A DNA stretch of 64,000 nt from Imbricaverruca yamaguchii (Eukaryota; Arthropoda; Thecostraca; Neoverrucidae). Position 1 is the stretch's first letter; each line of letters begins with the position of its first letter. A program made the translations under genes and the position numbers. Shown here one piece after another: positions 22,106 to 32,700 of the stretch. The stretch covers positions 1,690,501-1,754,500 of the forward strand of contig JAOTOL010001646.1 in assembly GCA_034440575.1 (NCBI GenBank). The letters are read 5' to 3'. The notes beneath the pieces were generated by a model. It was not told the DNA's origin, made no database searches, and was given only the letters and a program-made list of their open reading frames with translations.

Positions 22106-22560
22106 GTGAGAACGGACACGATAAGGCCAGCGCAGGTGAGAACGGGCATGGAAAATGTACCTTCAACGGGTGAGAATTGGCACGGGACGTTTACCTCTGT
22201 GTCTAGCGAGTGATCAGAGGCATTGGATATTCATGTCTACAAGCAGGAACTGATACGGGAATTTCACATCTCACGGTAAGGTGCAGACACCGGAAGTCTA
22301 CCTCCACAGGTAGTAACTGCCGCGTGAGTTCGTCTTTACGGGGGAGCCAGGTACCCATGTGGGTGGGAGCGGACACAGAAGCCCCGCCACACGATACCTG
22401 GCATGGAAAGTCTGCCTCTACCGGTGGGAAAGAGCACGGCGCTTAAACTTTCAGATGAGAGGGGAAATGGAAGTTCACCTCCTCTCGTAAAATGAAGTGT
22501 GGGAAGTTTGCCTCGACATATGGGACCGGGCGTGTGCAGTCTGTGCTGTATGAAGGAGGT
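22106..22560 (+). repeat. Degenerate tandem donor repeat
   Basis: After the exon n donor ('tacaggtgagaacggacacg') come diverged copies: 'gcaggtgagaacgggcatgg', 'acgggtgagaattggcacgg', then older ones such as 'ctaccggtgggaaagagcac'. Periods of about 37-45 bases. It looks like an older, decaying version of the donor arrays at 16905 and 18964. Confidence 0.7.
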
Positions 22561-23087
22561 CGGAGTGGTCGCCGGAGCTGCCACAGAGCACTTGCCCGGA
22601 TTTGATCGTCGTGCCCTCTTGAAACAGTGCCCTGAAATTCATTTCTCGTAGAAGGTGCGCACAAGCCCCAGACGTGAAAACAGGCTGTGAAGTCGAACTA
22701 GGTTTATATTACGTATTAATAAAAACAACTTGAGAACATAATACTTTTTAGCAAGCGGGTAAGGTTAAAATATATGATTGTAAAAACTGATGAACTAATG
22801 TAGTTGAATGCATTCATACTTCGCGGATGTCAATTCAAGATGTGAAAGCTCTGTTCGAGGACGAAACACACTTATATTAGGGGTAGGTTTCCACGTGTAG
22901 GGAGCAATGCGAAGACAATTCCACGAAGCAGCGGCGTATTGTGTCCTCTCTTGCGGCTAATACTGACGACACCAGCCTGTCTACCTGAGGCGGTGTCCTG
23001 CTCACTAGCCTACGCCACGCGCACAAATTCCACCCATTGGCACGACCGTCCCAGAACATTGGTCCATTGGCCTGCAGTGCGACAGTG

Positions 23088-23140
23088 TTGGTTATTTGGG
23101 CTTTCGGGCGCATCGACTGCGTTGGTCATACAGCGTCCAT
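23088..23140 (-). mobile_element. 5'-truncated SINE tail with TSD
   Basis: Minus-strand tail of the main SINE family ('ggttatttgggctttcgggc' on the + strand), flanked by perfect 14-bp repeats GCAGTGCGACAGTG (23074-23087 and 23141-23154). Confidence 0.85.
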
Positions 23141-23224
23141 GCAGTGCGACAGTGCTGCAGTGTTGCAGAACATGCATCAAGGGCAGAAGCCAAAGCGAAC
23201 TGTAGCTAGCCCTGGTGTTCCGAC

Positions 23225-23560
23225 GTGTTGTGACTCGCGGAGCGGGACGGTGGCGACGTGCCCCCACCATTCTGGCCCCCGGTGTGGTACACCGAGGCGA
23301 TCGGCTCCTGAAGCCGTGTGGGAGGACCACTGGGAAGTGGTCAGGAGTCCCCCCCCCCACACCACCCAGCCCTTCTGCCCCCGGCGTGGTACACCTGGGT
23401 GATCGGTTCCTGAAGCCGTGTGGGAGGACCACTGGGAAGTGGTCGGGTCCCACACCCCAGCCCTTCTGCCGGGCCGCCTACCGGTCGTTTCGTGGTAACC
23501 GGCGATCGGTTCCTGAAGCCGCGTGGGAGGACTGTTGGGGGGGGGGAGGGGATCAGGTGG
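23225..23560. repeat. About 110-bp tandem repeat
   Basis: Three diverging units with 'gatcggttcctgaagccgtg' and 'tgggaggaccactgggaagt', plus G- or C-runs. In the NPC1 intron before exon o. Confidence 0.88.
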
Positions 23561-24006
23561 CCCAGACTGCCCCTCCATTTCTGGCAGCACTCTTGATTCG
23601 CGTGCCTCACTGGCTAACCACAATATCGCAGTCTTTGAGTAGCGTTGGCTAGATGGAGTATCGAACCGACTCATCCTGGTTACGTTTTCATATGATGCAA
23701 TTTATTTGACCTAGCATCATGTGGTTTGATGCCTGATCAATCATGTTTGCTTCATGCTGCACTGATAATCTTGTTTGCTGATACATCATTACACTAAACA
23801 TATTGCCGAGGCATACTAATCAGAGCTCCCAGAAACATGACGCTACCGTCGTTCACAACTTGCCAACTAGTAGTTCAATATCGGACGCTTAGTACCGTTT
23901 AGGCAACACATTCTTGCATTGTTGTACATTTCGTTACTGTTCCACTGTTCCAGAGCTATCCGCTGTCTAGGTGGCGCTGTTGTCTGACGACAGCGCCTGT
24001 CCGCAG

Positions 24007-24238
24007 CATCTTCTACGTGTTCTACGAGCAGTACCTGACCATGTGGTCAGACGTGCTGCGCGCGCTGGGAATCTCGATCACGACCATCTTCCTGGTCACG
24101 TTCTTCCTGATGGGTCTCGACTTCCACTCGGCCTTCATCCTGCTCATCATGATTGTCACCATCATCACCAACCTGGGCGGCATGATGTACTGGTGGAACA
24201 TCTCGCTCAATGCCGTCTCGCTCGTTAACCTGGTCATG
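24007..24238 (+). CDS. NPC1: NPC1 exon o: TM8-TM9 region
   Basis: Split Ser then IFYVFYEQYLTMWSDVLRAL, GISITTIFLVTFFLMGLDFH, SAFILLIMIVTIITNLGGMM and YWWNISLNAVSLVNLVM (to residue 991). It matches NPC1 'YSVFYVFYEQYLTi...LGvSlgaiFLVT...WGISLNAVSLVNLVM'. Two hydrophobic helices are obvious; this begins the second RND-type transmembrane bundle. Acceptor GTCCGCAG, donor GTGAGT. Confidence 0.98.
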
Positions 24239-24876
24239 GTGAGTGCTCCTCGCGGCCGACGAGGGCCGGCCCTTGCTGTTCTGCATTGCAAATGGTGCGT
24301 GTCGCGACATCACAAACAAATATGCAAACAAATACGGTTTATAGTCAATCGCTCCATTGACCCCTGTACGATATTCGGTTGTGTTCGCTGCGATTGCCGT
24401 ACTTAATATGTTTTGTTTTTTAATGTACTGGGAATTAATGTACTGGCAAACGTATGTTATCGACGCAATTATGAACTTAGTATATTTGTGTGCATGATGA
24501 TTTCATTGGTTCACGATTTACAGTTTGATATTAAATTCTGTAAAGCCCTGAGCGCTTCGTGAGTATCTTTTGAAGGCTTCCCACGGCGTCTACGCCCTCC
24601 GGCTGTGGCTATCTCGGAGTCCAGTTCTGCAGCTCTGGCAACGTCTGATCTCGGTGCCGTTTCCTGACGTTGACTCAGTCTGACCTCAACTGCCGAGTGC
24701 CCCCTCGCAGGCGGTGGTGATCGGTGGTGTTGCGCTGCCCTGACCTTGCTCGACGCCGCCGCCTGCAGTGAGCCGTGGCTTGTTCCGGCGCAGTTTTGCA
24801 GACCTGACCGCCTCTGGCCGGCCGTCAGGTCTGTCTCACCGCCGGCCCGTCTAACCGCCGGCCCGTCTAACCGCAG

Positions 24877-24990
24877 GCTGTCGGCATCTCGGTGGAGTTT
24901 TGCAGCCACATCACGCGCGCGTTCGCCGTGTCGCTGGAGCCGTCGCGCGTGGAGCGGGCTACGGACGCGCTCACCAACATGGGCTCCTCG
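24877..24990 (+). CDS. NPC1: NPC1 exon p: [14 protein letters not shown] segment
   Basis: 38 codons (residues 992-1029): [20 protein letters not shown] then [18 protein letters not shown]. Nearly identical to NPC1 and a defining signature. Donor GTACGT, phase 0. The acceptor CCGCAG follows two or three short direct repeats of 'gccggcccgtctaacc', a small acceptor-side duplication. Confidence 0.98.
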
Positions 24991-25320
24991 GTACGTGGCG
25001 ACAGCGGCACCGCGCGGCGAGGCAGCACGCCCGCGTCGCCTCTCCCGGAGGTGCCCTGGGATTCGTGCGAGATCTGGCTGGGCATTCTCCACTCGTGTAG
25101 TATCGCTTAGCTGTGACGATGTACGATCCTTAGATATAAGTACTGTTAACTGCGTATCATACCAAGCTGCAGTCCTGGTATTTCAGACATGCCTGACGTG
25201 ATTGATTTCCGAGGTCGATGTCGTCGGTGAACTTCTTGTTACTTTGGGGTCGCATCCGCAATCGTATGCTCAGGCGTGGATCTGTATAACCGTTGTCAGG
25301 AGAATTTCTGGTGTTGTGAT

Positions 25321-25419
25321 ACTTGGCACATGCCTTTGCGTCCGCTTCACTTGGCAGTGTCAAGTGAAACGGACGCAAAGACATGTGACAAAGTTGAGTG
25401 TCAAGTTGACACTTAACTT
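25321..25419. other. Two adjacent long hairpins in NPC1 intron
   Basis: 'ctttgcgtccgcttcacttg' (25334-25353) pairs with 'caagtgaaacggacgcaaag' (25361-25380) around a short loop, with extra pairing CACATG/CATGTG outside. Next to it 25391-25419 is nearly self-complementary (aagttgagtgtcaa then ttgacacttaactt). Could be a MITE remnant or a structured RNA; it ends about 95 bases before exon q. Confidence 0.85.
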
Positions 25420-25513
25420 TGTGAACTTTGAGTTTGAAACGGACACAGTTTCCCACTGCAACGTTGCACAGCAAGGCAGTTAGGTACTGTTGAACGAGTG
25501 GCTCGTCTCGCAG

Positions 25514-25602
25514 GTGCTGAGCGGCATTACTTTGACCAAGTTCGGCGGCATCATAGTGCTGGGATTCGCCCACTCGCAGATATTCCAGATCTTCTATTTC
25601 CG
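25514..25602 (+). CDS. NPC1: NPC1 exon q: [10 protein letters not shown] segment
   Basis: 29 codons plus two bases (residues 1030-1058): [20 protein letters not shown] then SQIFQIFYF and a split Arg. It matches NPC1 '[33 protein letters not shown]'. Acceptor GTCTCGCAG, donor GTGAGC. Confidence 0.98.
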
Positions 25603-25799
25603 GTGAGCTGCTCGCGTGGCGTACCGCCGCCTCCATCACTCGCGTCTTGCATTGAATGGCGTGTGCTCGCGATCGAAGAGTTTGTCACCACGTTGTTGCG
25701 TCCCAAAATACGTTGCGTTTATCCTTGGCTCCGGTATGGTTTTATGCGCTACATGATTGCAGTTGTTGATGGTCCAGTCAGTTTAGTTCAGATGATCAT

Positions 25800-26100
25800 G
25801 TGTCTTCGGTCTCGAGTCAGCGTCTGGACAGACTCGACACAGACTCCCGGCCGCCCGTGCATTGTGTTGTCTCGATGTCGACGTCCCACCGACTGGACAG
25901 ACTCGACACATACTCTCGACGGTCCGTGTGTTGTGTTGTGTCGATGTCGGCGTCCCACCGACTGTGGGCAGACTCGACACATACTCGACGGTCCGTGTGT
26001 TGTGTTGTGTCGATGTCGACGTCCCACCGACTGTGGGCAGACTCGACACATACTCTCGACGGTCCGTGTGTTGTGTTGCGTCGGCGTCGGCGTCCGTCGC
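25800..26100. repeat. About 60-70 bp minisatellite
   Basis: Four units with 'cagactcgacacatactctc' and 'ttgtgtcgatgtcgacgtcc'. It ends about 40 bases before the exon r acceptor. Open frames here are artefacts. Confidence 0.93.
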
Positions 26101-26141
26101 CAAAAGCGGTGCCCTCCACTAACTGAGATGCTCTGTGGCAG

Positions 26142-26215
26142 GATGTACCTGGGCGTCGTCATCCACGGCGCCTCTCACGGCCTCATCCTGCTGCCGGTGC
26201 TGCTCAGCTTCGTCG
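26142..26215 (+). CDS. NPC1: NPC1 exon r: last transmembrane helix
   Basis: Split Arg, then MYLGVVIHGASHGLILLPVL and LSFVG (to residue 1083, split 1084). It matches NPC1 'RMYLamVllGatHGLiFLPVLLSyiGP'. Acceptor TGTGGCAG, donor GTGAGC, phase 1. Confidence 0.97.
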
Positions 26216-26801
26216 GTGAGCCCCCCAGCCACGACGCCGGCCCACACTCCAGAGCACGCGCCCGGGGCGGCCGCCGCCGCCACCCGATAACACAACGCAC
26301 ACGCATGCCACTAAGCGCGACACCTAACCACGGGCACTGGCGGCCTCCGACTCCTCCGACTCTCATCGAGCCGATGTCGAGCCGGCTCAGTTGTGTGGGT
26401 CGCGGTAGCGGGCGTTGTAGCGGGCCGGCCGTCGCAGCTCTCGTTTCGCGGTCGTCGGACGTCGTGCACTGGTGGTAGCGGGCACGGGCGTGGCGTAGGT
26501 CTCCCCGGCCAATCACCGTTGCTGGATGTGGCCTGCTGTCGGCTGATTGGCCAGTCGACGGCTGCATGACCATGTCAGCCAGTCGCCGGTCGCTGGTTGG
26601 CTGAGCGGCGGCCGCACTGTATTGTCAGCTGATTGTGTCGTCTGGCCGGGCCGGGTCGGAGCGGGCCTGACCTGACCTGACCTGACCCGACCCGACCCGG
26701 CCAGACAGAGCACACCCGTGAGAGCAGTGGTGGCGGGCGGGCCGTGTGCAGGCCGGTGCGGTGGCGGGCGCAGCATGTGATAGCGACACACTCTTCCCCA
26801 G

Positions 26802-26938
26802 GACCGCCCCTCAACCCCTGTAAGGTGTGGTCGGCGCGCAAGGCGGGCGCGCGCCTGCTGCTGGCCGGCGCCGGCATCGAGACGGGAGGCAGCGGCGACC
26901 CGGCCGCCCACCAGCCGGCCAGACTCGGCACCACGTAG
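26802..26938 (+). CDS. NPC1: NPC1 last exon: cytosolic tail and stop
   Basis: Completes Gly-Pro-Pro (the GPP after the last helix is conserved), then LNPCKVWSARKAGARLLLAG and a Gly/Ala-rich tail ending ARLGTT and TAG at 26936-26938. No acidic dileucine sorting motif like that at the human C-terminus is seen; LLL lies after a basic stretch. A GTAAGG at 26820 could act as an alternative donor inside this exon. A downstream terminal exon is also possible. Confidence 0.85.
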
Positions 26939-27188
26939 GTGGCGGCGGCGGCGGCGGCGCCCACCGTGGACGCCGGTCACGGGCTGCGCCTGGCATGCGG
27001 AGGCTGGGCAGCGCTGGTGCCTGCGCACCAGAGACGCAGCTGCCGGTGGCGGTCGCTCCAGCCCGCCTGGCACAACGGTGGAGCTTGCCTGCATGTTCAA
27101 CCACCTGTGTTGCTATGAGTGTGGATTTGAGGCTCGTGCGACATTGGTGTCGAGAAGTGCTAGGATTGGTATGCTATGGTTCGCACCA

Positions 27189-27194
27189 AATAAA
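27189..27194 (+). promoter_or_regulatory. Candidate NPC1 polyadenylation signal
   Basis: AATAAA about 250 bases after the TAG stop. Its last four bases lie in the target-site duplication of the SINE tail at 27202-27258, so only the upstream side has a full AATAAA (the downstream copy reads AGTAAA). Confidence 0.5.
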
Positions 27195-27201
27195 TGTGCC
27201 T

Positions 27202-27258
27202 TGGGCGCTGCAAGTCCTCAGCAGTCGGTGCGCCCCTAAACCCCAACATCCAACCAAG
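27202..27258 (+). mobile_element. 5'-truncated SINE tail with TSD beside the poly(A) signal
   Basis: 57-bp tail fragment ('gtcggtgcgcccctaaaccc') between 11-bp repeats TAAATGTGCCT (27191-27201 and 27259-27269). It sits a few bases after the candidate AATAAA of NPC1, about where cleavage would be expected. Confidence 0.82.
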
Positions 27259-27447
27259 TAAATGTGCCTCCTAGCTCACCTATTTTAATGCTTTAAGCGA
27301 CATTTAAGCATGTGCGTGCTTTTCACTGCACATGCTCTGCACTTGCACTTCAAAATTGGAATGGTAAAATATTGCGATCACAATCCGGCGGTGATAAATT
27401 ATTCGTGAAATAGGCTGGAATATACCATTTTCTAAACGCTCATTCCA

Positions 27448-27873
27448 CAACCTTCTCCAAGAAGTATCGACATCCTGCTCCTTGACGCATGCTTATGCAG
27501 TCTTAGTGTCCCCTTTCTAACAGTATCTCGTTGATTAGCAGCATGTGCATGCTCTCGATAAGGAATGGTGTTACACAAACATTTTGCAATGCAATTCCAG
27601 GGAAAGGGATTACTTATAATTTGATACGGCATACACTAACAGTGTACAGTATAGTTATTATCTCTGTCACGAATATAGCTTGTCTTAAATTATGAATCTC
27701 AACAAAAATTACAAAGGTACAGTCATAAGTACCTACACTGTCTGCTCAAATTTGAGTGAAATACATCAAAATCATTTTTAAGGACACTAATTCCATGGCA
27801 AATGTCCGCATCCTACTGTGCTCGTTTCAACATCTCCCACCTAACGAAAAACCATTATTTTAACCCTGCGATC
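27448..27873 (-). repeat. Dispersed repeat, copy 2
   Basis: Inverted, longer relative of the repeat at 12629-12800. Shared blocks are 'ccttctccaagaagtatcga' at one end and 'cgaaaaaccattattttaac' at the other, with AT-rich sequence between that is shorter in copy 1. Likely a non-autonomous transposon of unknown type. Confidence 0.75.
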
Positions 27874-28228
27874 CGGAAACTACGGCGATGGCGGTGAACC
27901 GACTGCACCACGACATTGATCTGTTTGAACTGACCTGAAAGGTCAACTAAAAGAGACAAAAAAGCTTCCCAGTAGCGCCAGAAATTCGAGGATTTAGGCT
28001 ACATAACGTTTGCCGCATCCCTCTACCTTGCTGGTAGCAAAGCAGATCGGATTTCCCCTCCATCGCATTGCATGAATTGCAGATAAATGTGCTGGGTTGA
28101 CAGTACGGTCGTCACGCAGCGCTAGCTCTCCCACGCCGTGTCTTCAGCCAGTTAGTGATATTGACCTATGGTGACGCAGCCGTCCGAGATGTCATGTAAC
28201 TGGTGCGCCGTTCGTTGCAGGGCCTCAG

Positions 28229-28296
28229 GGGAACCGTTTGCGTTTGCGCGAGCGCCTGGAGAGGCGGGCCTGCTGGCCGAATCCGGCTCCGAGTAG
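28229..28296 (+). CDS. Possible alternative NPC1 terminal exon
   Basis: After 'ttgcagggcctcag' a short frame fits the phase left by exon r: Gly, then EPFAFARAPGEAGLLAESGS, Glu and TAG. Using the upstream CAG (28220) instead gives a different open frame (GPQGNRLRLRERLERR onward). Either would replace the 26802 tail. Only phase and splice-site sequence support this. Confidence 0.2.
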
Positions 28297-28639
28297 TGCT
28301 GCACCAGCACTGGATCCGCACCAGGTTACAACGGTGAGTGTTGCCCGCCGCACGAGCGGGCACACGCGCACGCGTGGGTCCCTCGGGCTCTTCTGGCGAG
28401 TTCTGCTCCTCGGAAGCACCTCAGACTGGCGAAGGCGCAGGCTGAGAACGTGCTGCTCGTCGTGCCGGGCGACGAGAGGTGGGCCACCGAAGCCGAGGCG
28501 GTCAGACTCGACCAAGTATTTACGTCAGACGAGCCGCCTGGGTCTGACAGTCTGACCCTTCACGGCGCCGAAGCCGAAGCTGAAGCTTGGCGCCGACCAC
28601 ACACCGACCCGGTGGGCGTGAGATGAGCCGCCGAGCGAG

Positions 28640-28810
28640 GTGACGACACCGCGCCGTCCTGCGTGAAGATGATGAACAACTGATGACGATGGCGTAGCGA
28701 CTGGAGAGGTGTGTCGCTGAAGACTGACCTGTGTCTGACGACTACGCTGGCGACTGGAGAGGTGTGTCGCTGAACACTGGCGTGTGTCTGACGATGGCGT
28801 TAGCGACTCA
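28640..28810. repeat. Short tandem duplication
   Basis: Two units sharing 'gcgactggagaggtgtgtcg' followed by 'ctgaa' and 'tgtgtctgacga', about 50-60 bases apart. No gene content recognised around it. Confidence 0.75.
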
Positions 28811-30118
28811 GTCGACAGAGCGTACTGTTGAAGTCAGAGACGAGGCAGCCACCGCCGCCACCATGGACTGCCAGCGTCAAAGCGGCCGCACACTCAACAA
28901 GGCAGCGTTCCGACGACAGATCACCATTTCCCATTCATCTGGGAGCATCACCGACTTTGATCCTCCGAGCGTAGCCTTTTCATGGGACTACTGGTCGGCT
29001 TTTGAAGACCAATATATGGCTTTTAATGACAGACTACGATGTAACGTTCACCCTGTGTCTTTGGCGTATAACATTCGCTTTCGTGTTAACAGCGTATTGG
29101 GGACCGAACCACAATGTGGCGGAGCTATCGGCGAGCGAGATCTATGGATGACTCTGTGTTCCTTGTTGCAGGGTCCCCTCTAGAGACAGCTGGCCCGGTC
29201 GGCGCGGGCACCGTCAGCGCTGATTGCGCTCCTCCAGCTAGCAAATTATCCGTGTGCGGACGCGCTGTCCGGCTGTGTTCTCTCCGTCGCCACAAGTCGG
29301 CGCTGGCCGCTGCTGAGCTCGGACGGTGATTGTGTTCCGACCGCCAGGCGTCTGTGTTGCTCACGTCCGACGCCCCCTCTTACAGCAGGGTACGACTCCG
29401 AGGTGCCCCGTGAAGTGCGGGGTGTGGTCGACACGCGTGCGCCGGGGCGGTGGGCCAGGCGTGCGGCCACCGAGGCACATAGAGGCCGCCACCGTCGGCG
29501 TCGGGCCGGGCGCTTGGGGCGGCCCCCAACCACCTAGTGATAGGCATGTGTTCCGACTGGGTCAGCAGGCGACGCCCAGCAGGCGGCGGAGCGACGCGGT
29601 GCACACCTCGACCAACGAGTGGCGAGTGATCGCTGAAGGTTGTACACTCGCTTCAGTAGGACGTCTCGCGCGGAGAGCCGCGGCTCCCGGAGTTCCCGGA
29701 GTGGTTGACGAACGAGTGGTTGGCGTGTAGAGCAGAAAAGACACCGACAGAAGTTGTACAACTGGATGAATGTAAGGATTGATGCCGAGATTGAGACTGC
29801 AGTTTATTAAGTGGAATAGCTCGTGTGAACAATTCGCTCGGTGTCAAATTTGCTCTAAGTAAATTTGAATCGTTCCGACAGACGACGTGGACGGGCGGGA
29901 CGCGGAGCATGAATTGTGCATTTGGCCGGTAGTAATGAGCCACACTGAGGTCGCACCTTGTTGCGAACAATATAGCACATTGTATTCAATGAGTTGGCAG
30001 GTGAGCATCGCAATTAACTGGAGATTTGGGAAAATTTAACGTGACATGTCAGGTCATGTGGGGGGATGGGACGTTTGTTAATATCCAAGAGGAAAATTGT
30101 GTGTGCTGAGGTGCATGT

Positions 30119-30187
<69 letters not shown>

Positions 30188-31890
30188 GTGAGTGAGTGAG
30201 TGAGAGACAGACCGGAGCCACGTATGGATGCTGCGGCCGGTGCTGGCAGTCGGACCCCTGCGCAGCGGCTGGCCCCGACTGATTGGGTGGCGGCACGGGT
30301 CGGTGCAGATGGCGGGCCGACTCGGCCGAGACGGAAGTGAGTGGAGTGGCTCGGACTTGTGTCGGAAGTCGGGCCGGACAGTCGGATGCTTGAAGTCGGC
30401 GCGAGCGATGTGCGCTCCGCAGAGAATGCATTCGATGTTCTGCACTGTGGCGCGTGCGGGCGGTCTCGAGGCCGGGACTCCTCGTACCGTGCGTGGCTGC
30501 TGGGCTTGTCTTCAGGAAATGTTAGCTAAATATCAGAGTACCGTGAAATGTCGTGCATTGTTAGTTGGCTTGCTCGAATACACGATGCTATTTTAAGCAG
30601 GCCTGTTTGTGGACATTCTGGATAATTACACATGTGTTATGACTTGTAAAAGTACATTTCCTTCATTCAGTTTAGCGGGGCGACGTCTGCCATCAAATAG
30701 CGGACGTGCGGAAAAGTGGGAACAATTTGAGAAGTAGATAAGCTCAGTTTCACGAGGTACGTTAGCAAGCTGTGCAAGCTATGATAAATATGTGCGACAG
30801 GAATATAACGCCAATATTTGCCACATGCTTTCGGCGTGTGGTTATTGGCCACAATACTTCAATTTTTTAATGCGAGCAGTATTTTTTTTCATTTCTGCTC
30901 TTGCTTTCTTCATGGTAAAAAAACGTCAATCATATGAGTCTGTAGTTTTTCAAGGGAAAATGTAATGTATCTAAAAGCATTTTCCTATGTGTATGCATTT
31001 ATGTAGATTCCAACCGTAGTAGATTATCAAAAATAACCAGCTAGCCTGCAAGGTACCTAACCAGCTAGTGCTGCAGCGGAATTGTAAGTATGAGTGAAAT
31101 AACCTGGATATTATGGTACCATCCAACGTAGTGCACGCGTATTTAATGCGTAATCAAATGCCGAGCCCGTTCTCAGCATTTTTTAATTTAAGCTGTGGTA
31201 GCTCGTCACCACCGCTCGGCTGGAGAAAATTGACTTCACTCTGGACTTTTTTCCGGCTCCAAATCGTGTCGCACGTCTTGTCTGTTCAAGAACTACATTC
31301 GTGGAACGGTACCTCCTGGCCTGCAGTCGGGTTTCTCTCGGATGCCGCAATTCGTGTCGACAGTTCCCCAATGCACTCCGTCTTCGGTACGAGGCGTGTT
31401 TCGGAGCGCCGCAGTGTGTGCGGCGCTTACATATGGCAGCACGACAGCGCACGCGGAATGTGGTGCAGCCCATTTCGTGTGGGCGGCGTCCGCGAACTCC
31501 CAGTCGACAATCTCCGTGAGCGCTGTATGACCGAAGCAGTCGATGCGTCTCTGAGCCCAAATAGCCGACTAACCAGTCGAGTCTCCGATCGCGAGTGGAG
31601 GGAATATGTGTGCTTAAGCTCACACACCCAGGACGGCCGTTGCCGCGGCTTTGGTTTGGAAGACGCATCACTTTGCATCCATTCGGGGCCAGCCTCACCG
31701 TTTCACCGAGGCCAGTTTCAGTGTTTCGTTGCGCTCCCAAGCATCCGAACGCCGATGAGCTCTAATTCGCCGAGCTTCTCTGGGGCGGGGCAAATATCTA
31801 GTGGCATCACCCATGTTGCCCTTTTGGGCGTTCCGAATCCGACTGAAGGCGCCAGCTGTGGCTATGCAGCGACTTCGAGTACTGCGGCTC
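28811..31890. other. Intergenic stretch, no recognised gene
   Basis: Includes a (GA)n/(GAGT)n microsatellite at about 30120-30205 and a SINE-tail fragment at about 31520-31578 ('gcccaaatagccgactaacc'). The 276-codon open frame 31113-31943 contains that SINE tail and has no recognisable domain. GC-rich pieces at 29160-29730 show no exon I can support. Confidence 0.6.
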
Positions 31891-31899
31891 ATTACAGCC

Positions 31900-32237
31900 A
31901 GCCAGCCAGACAGACGGACTTTATTGAGATCATCCACAATTGACTCGTGGCTATTATGACATCGCGTCAAATGGATAAAACAACACAGCATAAAAGGTCA
32001 AACTCACAGAATAAAAATAAAAAATAAATAAAATACAGCAAGTCGAGCAGTCAATCAGTACGGCACGGGAGGCACGTCAAACAGGTACTGCCGTAGGTGG
32101 CGACCGAAGATCGACACGGGAAGTCGCGTCAGCTCAGGTGGCAGTGAGTTGTACATATGTGGCGCTCTGGAACTAAAACGTCTCTTCCCCATCTCGGTGC
32201 GGGACTGGGGGACATGCAAGTTATGGTCTTGCATGTC
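31900..32237 (-). mobile_element. LINE 3' end (non-LTR retrotransposon remnant)
   Basis: Minus-strand translation gives RTEMGKRRFSSRAPHMYNSL then PPELTRLPVSIFGRHL and a stop near 32055, typical of the C-terminal end of CR1/Jockey-like ORF2 proteins. A 3' UTR follows with an AATAAA on the minus strand (about 31918-31923). The 5' side is cut by the MITE at 32246; beyond that only a 9-bp satellite is seen, so the copy is dead. Confidence 0.78.
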
Positions 32238-32245
32238 CCCAGATG

Positions 32246-32551
32246 CAGGCGCGCACCCAGGATTTTTCCATGGGGGGCCCGGACCGAAAAGGGCACTTGG
32301 CCGGCTCCAAAAGGGTACTTTGCGGCCCGGGGCAGACTGGAAGGTTTGTTGACCGGGGGGAGGGGGTGGGAGTGAAAAAAGTGTTTGGCCAAAAGGGCAG
32401 TTTTGGGCCAAAAGGGCACCTTTGGCACAGGCGGGGCACATAAGGCAGGTGATTTTTTGGCTAAATTTGGGACATTCCGGCCAAGAGGGCACTTCGGTCA
32501 AAAGGGCACTTTGGTCCCATGGGGGGCCTGCCCCCCTCCGGTGCGCCTATG
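32246..32551. mobile_element. hAT-type MITE with 8-bp TSD
   Basis: 306 bp between perfect 8-bp repeats CCCAGATG (32238-32245 and 32552-32559). Ends are CAGGCGCGCACC and, inverted, CATAGGCGCACC; the CA(G) start and 8-bp duplication fit the hAT superfamily. The inside has repeated 'ccaaaagggcac' and no transposase. It is inserted at the broken 5' edge of the LINE remnant. Confidence 0.88.
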
Positions 32552-32559
32552 CCCAGATG

Positions 32560-32700
32560 TTACCGCTGTTACGGCTGTTACCGCTGGTACCGCTATTAGG
32601 GCTATTAGCGCTGCTACCCTTGCCAGCTATTACCGCTGTTACCGCTGTTACTCTTGCCAGTTGTTGCCGCTGTTGCCATTGCCATCGCTGGTAGCTGATC
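32560..32700. repeat. 9-bp satellite (taccgctgt)n
   Basis: Degenerate repeats of 'taccgctgt' and 'ttgccagttgttgccgctgt' directly beyond the MITE. Confidence 0.85.

Noticed and set aside
31113..31943. A 276-codon frame
   Set aside because: Crosses a SINE tail, has no domain, and the opposite strand is also open.
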